This document shows positions 1 to 10,435 of a stretch of 64,000 bases of DNA, in pieces. The stretch is from Akebia trifoliata (Eukaryota > Streptophyta > Magnoliopsida > Ranunculales > Lardizabalaceae): assembly GCA_017979445.1 (NCBI GenBank), contig CM030710.1:13564248-13628247 (forward strand), written 5' to 3'. Under the pieces are notes generated by a model, which searched no databases, was not told the DNA's origin, and worked only from the letters and a program-made list of their open reading frames with translations. Both the position numbers and the translations under genes were made by a program. Positions within the stretch are counted from its first letter, which is position 1. Each line of letters starts with the position of its first letter.

Positions 1-863
1 TTTTCAACCTAAAAAATTCAAATGGAGCTCACCTGACATTTATTAAAAGATCCCTCCATCTGGGTGCCCAAAGAATTAAAGATATAATTAGGGGGTTCTC
101 CAAAAAACTTAAAAAATATTCTTTCATTGTACGTAAGAATTAAAATCCTAATTGTAAATCTTAATTCAAAATCCTAATTAAACCCTAATTCACCTTATCT
201 AAAAGAAACCTAGTCAAACTTAATAGCTCCCAAAAATATCTATAAATAGGAGCCTTTACAACCCAATCTCGCAGGTCAGGAGAAATTCTAAGAAAGAAAG
301 GTTAGAAACACCCCCCAACATTCCCAAAATCCTAAATCTAAAACCCCAACTCCTTACCTAACATCCAAACCCCAGTTTTTGATAAAAAATACTAAAAAAC
401 CCTCCAAAACATCTAGAAATCCTACAAAAAAATACCCAAAAAATAAAAAATACTCAGATATAGGAGAATGATAACTTGTCTTGGAGATCAGAAGTAGATC
501 TAGTGATGAATAAAAAGTAAGAAAACTCACACGAGGACGCTCTCCGCCAGCTCTAAGGGAACCAGTTGTGGTAATCACTCGGAGAAATTAGGTTTTTATT
601 TTATTATATTTTTTCTTAAGTCATTTTTAGCAATGTAATAATTATTGGAAAAAGTAGAGACCGGCATTTGCCGGACGGGATTGGTGCCTAACACCTTTCA
701 ACCTCGTAATGTGATCATTAGACCGTTCTTTTTGTAGACCGATGTTTTCTTATCAATTTAGAGTCAATATTTCAGTTCGTAGACCATAATAACTAGGTGG
801 CGACTCCCAAATCCCAAACCCCAAAAAAATAGATCAGTAACCCATGGATCAATGGCGCTTTTA
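1..863 (+). mobile_element. Old family A LTR fragment (3' part)
   Basis: This is the downstream part of a family A LTR, cut by the window edge. It shares landmarks with the E1 LTR in the same order: the 'ccaaagaattaaagatataa' stretch near 68, a TATA box at 241-249 (tataaatag), the 'gagaccggcatttgccgg' stretch near 658, and the terminal 'ggtggcgactcccaaatccc' near 797. The end is decayed (gcttttag instead of gctttcag), and no primer site follows. Whether it was a solo LTR or part of a longer element cannot be told. Confidence 0.8.
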
Positions 864-1160
864 GATGCCAAAATTTTCATTATGTAAAGATGTCCATGAA
901 TATAATAAAAATAAAATATATAATTAAAATATCTACTTTAGATTGACAGGTTAGGTGGTTCCATTGATGATTGGGAGATTAATATTCCAGATTTTAGAAA
1001 TCCAAACGAAAAAAGGGGATAATTTAGACTAGAAACTAATTAAATTAACTAAAAAAGTCTGAATTGGAAAATATCTAAGGAGATTGAGTCTCTGAAATCA
1101 CTTTTGAGGAAGAGCCAGCCACTGCACCAGAGCTAGAACCCCATATAAAGGTAGACCATG
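864..1160. other. AT-rich flank between LTR fragment and E1
   Basis: No LTR similarity and no convincing ORF. It is the left target flank of E1 and ends in ccatg, the E1 target-site copy. Because the right E1 flank holds the end of a broken minus-strand gene (32973-33388), this stretch may be that gene's former downstream region. Confidence 0.4.
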
Positions 1161-2906
1161 TGTAGACACCTCATTTTTGCACTCGCCTGATTAATCAACT
1201 CGTTAACCCGATCGCAATGATTCCCAATGATGGATGTGTATTCCATTACTTTATTTTGTTATCAGATGTGTTTCAGAAATTCGGATGAGGTATCTTGAAC
1301 TGACAAAACCTTAGAAATCACGCTATGCTAGGAAAATACGATTCCAGAAACATAAAAATCATCATTTTGCAAACCAAAAAAGAAGCTTCAAGATTAAAAT
1401 CACTAAAAATTGACCAAATTACCAAAATACCCCGAGCATCAAAACAACCCTAGAACCTATGTTACGATTAGAAAAATCCTTTCGAACACATAAAATAACA
1501 AATCGAAATCAAATAAATCATTCCGCCAATTTTAACAGAATTTGACAAAATTACGAAAATACCCCTCATAAAGTTCACAATCATTTCACACAAAAAATTT
1601 CATGAATGACACAAACTAATATTTCCATTGAATTTCTTACGAAAAATTGATTCTAAAACATCCTAGAACATTAAAAATCGACTTAAACCGTGAAAAGTCC
1701 TTTCCAGGTGTAAAACGGTAATTTCATAATTAAAAATTTTGAAATTAATAAATAAAAAATTAAATAATTAAATTGAAACATTAATGAAATTAATTTAAAA
1801 ATTTAAACCAAAGAAATCGATCAATCTGGCTCTCAGGCAAAATTGTTGAGGGTTCGTGAGATATTTCTTTAAGGACCCCTTCATTTGGGGGTCCAAAGAA
1901 TTAAAGATACAATAGAGGGGGGTTCTCCAAAAATTTAAGCCAATTAAGTAAGACTAAAGTCAAGGTATTAAATTCAATCAAGTGAGACTAAAGTCAAAAT
2001 TAAAGTCAATTAAGTAAGACTAAAGTTAAGATATTAAAAGTCAATCAATTAAGACTAAAGTCAAAACATTAAAAGTCAATCAAATAAGACCAAAAGTCAA
2101 AATCATAATAGAGTTCTAATTAAATAATAACTCTATCTAATAGAGTTCTAACTAAAACACAACTCCACCTAAAACAATTCTAATTAAAACATAACTCTAC
2201 CTAAAACAATTCTAACTAAAACACAACTCTAATTAAAAGAACTCTAATTAAACACTAACTCTATCAAAATCAACCCCTAAAAAAAATCTATAAATAGAGG
2301 TGCTCACAACCTATTTTCGTATCAAATCATAAACCCTAAGAGAAGTAGGTCTAAAAGCCTCCTAGCCTCCCATAAATCCTAGTTTTGGAGTTCCAACTCC
2401 TTACCTAACATCCCTCCTTCGATTTTAGCCTAAAGAACACATAAAAGCCCTCCAAAAACACTTCAAAATCCATTAACAAACTCGAAGAATTCAGATTCAA
2501 GAAAGAAGAGATACCTTGCCTCGGAGATCGAAAATCAAATCTGGAGACAGAACAAAGCAAGAAGTACAGTACAAGGAGCAATTTTTGTCAGATGTGAGGG
2601 AACAAAATCTTTACTATCGGAAAGGTATAACTTCTTATTTTTTATTTTATTATTATCTAGGTTTTTTTAGTAATGTAACCTATTTGGGAAGTTAGTAGAG
2701 ACCGGCTTTGGCCGGGCGGGGTTGGTGCCTAACACCTTCCAACCCCGTAACATGATCCCCGAATTCAATTTTTTTTTGTTCTAGATTAGTCCTTTATCTG
2801 TTTAGAGTCATTGATCGGTTCCTAGATCGTAATAACTAGGTGACGACTCCCAAACCTCAAAAGTCAAAAGTGGATCCGCGCACCCCGCGGATCAAGAGCG
2901 CTTTCA
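1161..2906 (+). repeat. E1 5' LTR
   Basis: Begins tgtagacacc and ends gctttca, the TG...CA ends of an LTR, 1,746 bp. A primer site follows one base later. It contains imperfect sub-repeats built on 'gactaaagtca' between about 1935 and 2100. Compared with the 3' LTR it has an extra 101 bp near 1198-1300. Confidence 0.93.
2289..2297 (+). promoter_or_regulatory. TATA box in E1 5' LTR
   Basis: tataaatag lies in the middle of the LTR where the U3/R boundary is expected. The same string occurs at the matching place in the 3' LTR (32341-32349) and, as its complement, in E2 and the solo LTR. Transcription would start roughly 30 bp downstream. Confidence 0.6.
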
Positions 2907-2907
2907 G

Positions 2908-2926
2908 TGGTGACTCCACTGGGGAC
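2908..2926 (+). other. E1 primer binding site
   Basis: tggtgactccactggggac begins with TGG (complement of the tRNA CCA end) one base after the LTR. It differs by one base from the E3 site. This sequence type is the usual primer site of Tat/Ogre elements, which is generally assigned to tRNA-Arg; I could not check the tRNA match. Confidence 0.85.
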
Positions 2927-3328
2927 ATTGAGGATCAAACTTGAAATGCCCCAAGTATAGGAACGTTGCCAATAACCTAGTGTTTTTTTTTAGTTAGTCT
3001 CTTTTTATTATTTGATTATCTATTTTTTTATATTATATGATCATTAATTATTTGGGTTCTACTTGGAATACGTTGATCTAACAAGTTAGTCTTTATGGTT
3101 CAATCAAGGGCCATTCGGAATGACCCTCGGAATGACCTTAAATAATGCGATATTTCAAGATGAATGGTTTTATTAAGGATGAGATCTTGATGATTGGATA
3201 ATAATTTTTATATGAGTAGATTTGTTTTTCTTTTTTTAATGTGAGCTTGATTTGTTGGTTGATGTTTTTTTAAATTTTTTTTTTGTTTCCAACCCGTGCT
3301 GTCCATTGAAAAAAAAAAAAAAAAAAAT
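2927..3328 (+). other. Start of E1 leader
   Basis: Untranslated leader. The first part (gaggatcaaacttgaaa, then ccccaagtat) is shared with E2 in reverse at about 21914-21955, so it belongs to the family. It ends in a poly-A run into which the solo LTR inserted. No coding signal is visible. Confidence 0.6.
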
Positions 3329-4879
3329 TGAAAGCGTCCTCGATCTGCGGGGTACGCGGATCCGCTTTTGACCCTTGAGGTTTGGGAGTCGCCACCTAGT
3401 TATTATGGTCTAGGAACCAAACTGACTCTAAAATGGATAAAAAAACTAATCTACTACAGAAAATCTGAATCCGGGGATCATGTTACGGGGTTGGAAGGTG
3501 TTAGGCACCAACCTCGCCCGGCCAATGCCGGTCTCTACTTATCCCAAGTAAGACTACATTGCTAATGACCAAAACCTAGATAAAAAAATAGAAACATGTT
3601 ACATTCGATACGCAAAGGTTCTATTCCCTCAGATTTCGTGAAACTACTCCTTGTACCGTACTCCTTGCTTTGTTCTGTCTCCGGATCTGATTCCTGATCT
3701 CTGAGGTAAGGTATCTCCTTCTTGGATCTAGATGCTTTGAATTTATTATAGATTTTTGGGGTGTTTTTGAAAGGTTTCTAGGTATTTTTTAGGCTAAAAT
3801 CGAAGTAGGGTGTTAGGTAAGGAGTTGGGGCTCCAAAATTAGGGTTTTGGGCAGGTTGTGGAGGCTTCTTCACCTACTTTTTCTAGGGTTTTTTCTTTGA
3901 TACGAAAATAGGGTGTGGAGGCTCCTATTTATAAAGTTTTTTAGGAGAATTAGGGTTTGATTAGGGTTTCTTTTAGGATTTCAATTAGGGTTTAGACTTT
4001 GGTCTCATGAGATGGACTTAATCTTTAGGGTTTTAATTTAGGGTTTTGACTTTTAGTCTTATGAGATTGACTTGATTAGTTTAGATTAGGGTTTTTATTA
4101 TAGTCTCATGAGATTGACTTGATTAGTTTAGATTAGGGTTTTGATTTAGGGTTTTGACTTTAGTCTTATGAGATTGACTTTAATATTTTGACTTTAGTCT
4201 TTCTTGGTTGACTTTTAATATCTTGACTTTAGTCTTACTTGATTGACTTTAATGTTTCAATTTACGTTATTTAATGATTTATTTATTAATTTTGAAAATT
4301 TTAATTATTAAAGTTGTAAAATTACCGTTTTACCCTTGAAGAGGATTTTTTACGTTTTAAGTCGTTTTTCAATGGTCCAGGATGTTTTGGAATCAGTTTT
4401 TCATAAGGAATTCAATGGGAATGTTGGTTTTTGTCATTTATGAAATTTTTTGTGTGAAATGGTCGTGAATTTTATGAGGGGTATTTTCGTAATTTTGTCA
4501 AATTCTGTGAAAATTAGCGAAATGATTTATTTGGTTTCAATTTGTTGTTTTATGTGTTTGAATGGGTTTTTCTAAGCGTAATGTAGGCTCTAGGGTTATT
4601 TTGATGTTAGGGGTATTTTGGTAATTTGGTCATTTTTAGTGATTTTTATCGTAAAACTTCTTTTTGGTTTGTAAGATGATGATTTCTATGTTCCTGGGAT
4701 CGTATTTTCCTAGCGTAGCGTGGTTTCTAAGTTTTGTCAGTTCGAGATACCTCATCCGGATTTCTGAAACATATCTGGTAACAAAATAAAGCATTGGAAT
4801 AAACATCCATCATTGGGAACCGTTGCGATCGGGTTGACGAGTTGATTAATCAGGAGAGTACAAAAATGGGGTGTCTACA
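3329..4879 (-). mobile_element. Solo family A LTR with perfect 5-bp TSD
   Basis: Reads tgaaagcg...tgtctaca on the plus strand, the reverse of a TG...CA LTR, 1,551 bp. Both flanks are aaaat (3324-3328 and 4880-4884). There is no primer site, polypurine tract or internal region on either side, so it is a solo LTR left by recombination between the two LTRs of a minus-strand element that had inserted in the E1 leader. Confidence 0.9.
3925..3933 (-). promoter_or_regulatory. TATA box in solo LTR
   Basis: ctatttata on the plus strand reads tataaatag on the minus strand, matching the other family A LTRs. The box is intact. Confidence 0.5.
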
Positions 4880-4884
4880 AAAAT

Positions 4885-6300
4885 AAAACAATTTAGAGGT
4901 TCTGTTGAGGAGCTAAGCTACCCATCGGTTTAAATATTAAGGAGGGGTGTCTCAAGTAAATTTTTTTTTTAATGGTCAAACCCACATGTTTTAAACCAAA
5001 TTTTCTCTGTTTATTTCTTCTCTCCCAACGAAGTTCCTTCGTCCTCAACAAAGACCGACTGATCGGTTTGGCAAAGCCGATCGTCTTAGACCCTTTGTTC
5101 TAATCGATCCACGATCTTTCCCCCACGAACAGGATATCTGATTCTTCTTTTGGAAGCTTGGAATCGTCAACCAACTCGAGCGATGGTTTTGTCAGATTTT
5201 CTTTTTCGTTTTCATCTGTCAAAGAACTTCTGAAGTTTTCAATCGATGGAGAAACCTCGATTTGAAGCGAGAGAGGAAGATCCCAATCAGAAAAGGGCTG
5301 TTTTTTCGTTTCTTCTCTGTTCTCTTAAAGAGTTGACGTTGGGTTTCGAACTTGAATCGAAAACCCTTTGGTATTTCGTTTTCAACCAGCTTGTAACATG
5401 AAGATCTCACCATCATTAAATTGATTATGGATGAAGTCGCGGCTCATGGAGTCTGTGGGGACAATTTACACTTCGATCTTGAGCTAAACAAGCCGTTAAT
5501 GGCAGCGGGTTATTGTAGTTAAGCTGGGTTGAAATCACGGGAAATCAGCGATAAACGAGGAATTTTAAATCGGCCAAACTGACTTCAAATCGATTGGATT
5601 GAGAAGCTCGATCATTCTTTGTTTTTAATTTTTTTGACGAACATGGTTGAAAATCGTTTGAGAAGATGGTACGAAGGTTAAATAAAATTTTTCGTTTTAC
5701 TAAGGCCACACCCTTTTATTAACTTCGATGTTCAGTTATTATAGCTAAACAACGCCCTACCACATTGCCTCTGGTTTTATTTATTTTTTATTTTTTTTAT
5801 TGCTTTGCTTGTTGTCATTTTAATGATTTTTCTAAAAAAAAATGTGTGTTCTTTTAAGTTTGTTTATAAAAATAAAAAAGGGAAATCGATTTGATTTTTA
5901 AAATGTCTCATTTTTTATTTTATTTTATTTTATTTTTTTTCTCTCTCAATTTGTTTAAAAATCATCATAATTTCTCATCTCGACGATTGTTATTTCATTC
6001 TTAATCCAATATCCTCGGAAATATCAATTCGGTTAGGGTCGTCTCAAAATTAACCTTGATTGGACCATACAATTTTTTGAGACTTGGAACTAGGGGCTTA
6101 CTTCAATATTCAATTTAATTATTTATTTTTAATCGCAATTTAATTATTTATTTTTAATCGCCCTTCTAACATGCCATAATCTTGTTTGGAATACATGTTT
6201 GATGTTGATCATAATATTGATGTGAGGGAATGTGATCAGATTGGTATTTTAACATTCATGTGATTCGCGATGTAATGATTGGTTTGATTGAACCCATAGG
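4885..6300 (+). other. E1 leader, part with possible captured host sequence
   Basis: No long ORF. The part from about 4985 to 5600 is less AT-rich and has a T/C-rich start (tttcttctctcccaacg). It has no recognised match in E2 or E5. A short ORF starts at ATG 5427 and closes after about 31 codons; its start reads MDEVAAHGVCGDNLHFDLEL. This looks like the 5' leader and first codons of an ordinary gene, but I do not recognise it. The part after about 5980 again resembles the family leader: its ggttagggtcgtct...cttgattgga stretch has reverse counterparts near 19010 and 63620. Confidence 0.4.
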
Positions 6301-6960
6301 CCCATTTGTTTGAAAAAGGCCCCGGGCACACCCCACCCTGTTTTGCACACACCATATGCACGTTTACTGTTTTACTCACTTACACGTCCCGATTGCCAAC
6401 GTAGTACTAGTACGTGGTCGGTCCCCTCGTGGGATGCCAAACCATTTATGAAAGCTACAACTCTTGACTCGTACCCGTAGGTATAAAAGATAATCTAAGT
6501 ATATCAATTGTACTTCTTGGTCAAAACTGGTGCCTAAGCAAGATATTGCCCCGCTGTACCCTACTGTACGAGGGGGATAGACTATGTTTATTCTAGACGA
6601 GAGGTATTTAAGTGGGCCCTTGCTCAGCATTGTGCGCCACCTCTCAACTAGAGATCAAACTGACTATTTTTGACTTCAGAGAAGTGAATTGAGGTTTTAG
6701 ATTATCACCTATACGGTATATCAAACCAAGTCACCACGTATCGAAAGGTATATAGGTGTGCTTGGGCAAGGGTGGCCAGATAAAAATGCATTGCACGTAG
6801 TAAGCTTAGAGTCTAGAAACCTTCCCAGTAGGTCACGACTCGAACTTATCGTGGGTGTTCCCGGGTTGTTTATTGAATGGAGCCTGTTGAATGTATGTGA
6901 GTGATGTGAATGGTGAGATCAGAGTGTATGATTGTCCTCAAGGATCAAAAGTGTTGTTTT
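6301..6960 (+). other. Conserved leader module (single copy) in E1
   Basis: A non-coding block that also occurs in E2 (17876-18790) and E5 (62640-63440), always in the same orientation relative to its own element, between primer site and gag. It includes the 16-bp string cgagggggatagacta at 6569-6584, which E3 also has at 39757-39772. Short palindromes such as gtactagtac occur inside. On the strand opposite to the element an 84-codon ORF (6630 down to 6376) matches a similar antisense ORF in E5. Function unknown; a packaging or dimer signal is one guess. Confidence 0.65.
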
Positions 6961-7074
6961 TGAAAATTAAAATGGGTGCATTGACCCAATAAAAAATCCA
7001 TCTCTTGCAAATGACCCAACCCAACTCGATCTAACAATCCTGATGGACCGGGCCATTTAAATCGAAATGAAAAT

Positions 7075-7235
7075 CAAATTTTCAAAGAAGAAAAAGAAAA
7101 TATTTTCCAGAAAAGAAAGTTTTCCAAAAAAAAAGTATTCTCTAGAAAAAATGTTTCCAAGAAAAAATATTTTTCATAAAATATTTTCCATAAGAACAAG
7201 ATTTTCCAGAAGAAAATAAAAATATTGATATTTTA
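7075..7235 (+). repeat. Degenerate ttttccagaaaa repeats before ORF1
   Basis: Short, irregular repeats of the type ttttccagaaaaga. A matching stretch lies in reverse in E2 (about 17580-17770), just upstream of its gag in element sense, so it is a family feature of the leader. Confidence 0.5.
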
Positions 7236-7283
7236 CATGGACCATTGGAAGAGTACTAAAATACCCTTTTGTGTAAAATCAGG

Positions 7284-8465
7284 ATGCTAGTCGCAGGCGA
7301 CAACCCAATCGATCAGTTAGTCAAAACAACCGTCATAGGAATGCACCCTGTAGAGAAGATCAATTTTGGGAGATTCATGTTGAAGAGTGCTCTCTACTTC
7401 CACGAATTTGAGATAGACTGGAACCTCTTACACGCTATGGCTAAGCAATATAACCCCTACCTCCACATATTCCATATGGGGTATATGCATTTATGCCCTA
7501 TTCACGAGGATTATTGTTGCATCATGAGGATATCCACTTCAGGACCTCTAGTCAGGCCCTCATTGAAGACCGGATATTCTGGTGAACTCGCCATAGGACT
7601 AAACATTTCCAAGGAAGAAGCCAAGGTCTTAGCCCATGACGGGAGATTGAACTTAGTACCTTTATTGGGCCCGCATCGCTCCCGTAGTCACCCTATCAAT
7701 GTAAAACTCGAAGCCTGGCGAGCCACTAGAGATTATCGATTGTGCCTAGGAATCCTAGCCCAATACATACTGACCTCCAATAGTGATGGCCAAACTATCC
7801 TTGAGTTCTTCATAGATATAGCCTTTTAACTCTCAAGGAAAGCCAACCCGGTACCTCTCATCCTAGCTGAAATTTTCTCAGGTTTAGATGCCATAAAAAA
7901 TGGTGAGCGAGAAAGCTTCAAAGGAAGCCCCTACTTACTCTATATGTGGCTTTGTGACCGTTTCAAAATCGTAGAGGTTCCATCAAACCTCGAATATGGG
8001 CCAGAATACTTTTCCAAGAGAAACCTGTAAATGCGTCACAACTCAGTCAAAGCTTGGAGCAAATGGTTAGACTCTCGCCTCGCCTGTCATATCGATTTTA
8101 GGGGCCCTTGGTAGATGACTGATCCCCCTGTTCTAGGAACCAAAGGATCCTACTATGTCCGTCTGATTAGTTTAGAAGAAACATCTTTTTACCATCCTAA
8201 TCTGATCCCAGAACAGTACGATGTACCTACAGAGTTATCCTTACCTCAGCACAAAGCTTTCTTTTCCCCCGAGCCTTTGACTGAAAAGTTAATACACCTC
8301 ATTGAGAAAGCTTGGAATAAGCGCACCTTAGGATATCCAGACGGACCAGCGGAATTCAAAGAGCCAGTTGTTAGAGCCAAGAGGGTTAAGCCTGACAGCA
8401 ATCCTGATGACGATCAAGATAGAGCCAAGCGTCCATGTAAAAATAGTTCAAATCAAATTTGTTGA
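7284..8465 (+). pseudogene. E1 ORF1: DUF7745-like (plant mobile domain-like) extra protein
   Basis: An extra ORF between the leader and gag, about 394 codons in one frame with in-frame stops at 7827-7829, 8028-8030 and 8112-8114. The first ATG of the frame is at 7284. Recognisable stretches include NPYLHIFHMGYMHLCPIHED near residues 60-80 and, after the first stop, NPVPLILAEIFSGLDAIKNG. These fit the plant DUF7745 family, whose members are often found with retroelements and have no known function. The C-terminal 40 residues are rich in K, R and D. Tat and Ogre elements commonly carry an extra ORF here. The family assignment is from pattern memory. E3 and E4 carry a related protein, but in antisense at the other end. 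Confidence 0.6.
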
Positions 8466-8664
8466 AAGATGTTTTAATAAGAACATATTGTTTGTCAATC
8501 ATTTTCAATAAAACTATATTTCTTTTTGAATAAATATTTATTTTTTTTTCGAATACTCATTGTGTGAATTGATTAATTAATGGATTGGTGCACAAACCTC
8601 AATAAAATGATTCTCTAAAATGTTATCAAGGGGGTAATACTGAAATTGACTAAATCTACATTTG

Positions 8665-10430
8665 ATGGGGTCATATAGGATTATCATTGCGCCCAAACTC
8701 AAGCGCCCACCTCCTAGTTGGAGTCGTAAGTCCAGTCGGTTAGAAAGAACCACAGTACCAAGTCAACAAGTAGAGATGGCTTTAGAATCTGAGCTCACAG
8801 AGATCGGTAAGATCTTGGCAGCCTTTGCCAATGATATCAACAATGTAAAAGGCAAAGTGAAAATGTTAGAACAGACCTCGGAATCGACGGGTAATCCTCT
8901 AGATGACTCGAAAGGGAAAAAGGTAGAAGAGAAACGTCCATGTGAAGTCTTCGAACTCGACGGAGACGAAGAATATGTTGATGAAAATTCGGTGTTGTCT
9001 AACAGAATGTCTCAACTAGAGTCAGCTACGAAGAGTATAAAGGGTATTGATGAAATTGCAGCAGGCATTAAAGCTCTGAACCACATCCCTAGAATCCATT
9101 TGCCAGAGAAATTTGTGATGCCTGAAATGGACAAGTTCAGTGGGACATGGTGTGCGAAAACACATCTTAAGGTGTATGTTACCAACATGCGCACTATGGG
9201 GCTCAGTGACGAACATATGACATTATTGTTCCAAAGGACTTTATCAGGATCAGCACTACGTTGGCTAATATCTCAAGATCTAGTTACTGTGGGTACATGG
9301 GAGAACATGTCAAAGGCCTTCTGGCATCAGTATAAATACAGTACTGAGATTGAGACTTCAAGAAGGGATTTGAAAGTAACTAAACAGAAAAATGGGGAAA
9401 CATTCACTGATTTTATTGGTCGTTGGAGGGCCAAGGCTACTCAAATGTGGGATAGACCTTCGGAGAAGGAACAAGTAGCGATTATCCTAAAGAACCTTTC
9501 TCAAGGATATGCTCAGCACCTAGTGGCCCAATACCTCCCTACTTTTGAATCCTTGCTACAAGTCGGAAGCCAACTCGAGGATGCATTTGCCTCTAGGATT
9601 CTTTCCAACCCCTCAGATAACAAGTCTAAGAAATCATATGTTCCCAAACCCAATATCAACCATACTTACATCGCCAATATCTCCGTTACCCCAGTTCAAC
9701 CCCCGGCCCGGGCTAATAACCACGGTCACCCGAGTCAACCTCGAACTTTGTGTTAATTTACTAATTTAGGGATGACCCTTACCGTAGCTTTGCAAAAACT
9801 GTTAAAAAAAGGGTTGCTTATCCCGATTCAACCTCGACCTTTTTCGAATCCCTTGCCAGCCGGACACAACCCCAACTTATTCTACGAATTTCATCAAAAT
9901 CTTGACCATCACACGGATCGATGTATCACCTTGCGCCATGCCATTCAAAACCTCATTGATAAAAAAAGATCACAATCCCTAGCCCACCAAATGTCACTAC
10001 TAATCCACTACCTACCTATCAACTTCCACCAACCCTGAACATGGTTTCTCACACCCAATTCCTATTTAATGTTTCTCTCATCCATCCAATCCAAGTTAAA
10101 CCTCCTAGTTACCCCCTTGTCGGGATAGCCTTCACTGATGAGGTTTTCACTACGAACTATGAACAATTTAATTTAACTTTGGATGATACATATTGTTTAT
10201 CTCCGTCCTGTTACGATAGCCCCGCATTCACTAGTTACCTGTTGGCTCAAATGAATCTGAAAAACCCTGTACCTTTGATAGACGAAGATCCATACTTGTT
10301 GACTGAAGAAGATGAGCCTTTTTCCCTTTCCTGTGATGAAGTTAGACATATGACTTGAGGGGGAAGAATTTTTAAGCCACAAGAACTCTGTGTTGATAAT
10401 CCCGCAGCCCTGACAAGAAAAGAAGGAGAA
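8665..10430 (+). pseudogene. gag: E1 gag (broken)
   Basis: Capsid precursor that packages element RNA. The ATG at 8665 is the first in frame; an internal ATG at 8776 (MALESEL) is an alternative. Residues 150-310 form a typical plant retrotransposon gag domain (from HLPEKFVMPEMDKFSG through FTDFIGRWRAKATQMWDRPS to PTFESLL). A stop lies at 9754-9756, but the same frame continues (LGMTLTVALQKLLKKG) into a zinc-knuckle-like YEFHQNLDHHTDRC whose first cysteine is lost. The frame then shifts between about 9990 and 10040, and another stop lies at 10356-10358. E2 inserted right after, at gatct, splitting an acidic stretch (EGED) that continues after E2 as LTKESIEEDNSV. Confidence 0.85.
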
Positions 10431-10435
10431 GATCT
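10431..10435 (+). repeat. E2 target-site duplication, left copy
   Basis: gatct directly before the E2 LTR end; the right copy is at 23723-23727. A perfect 5-bp duplication, as expected for this superfamily. Confidence 0.93.
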
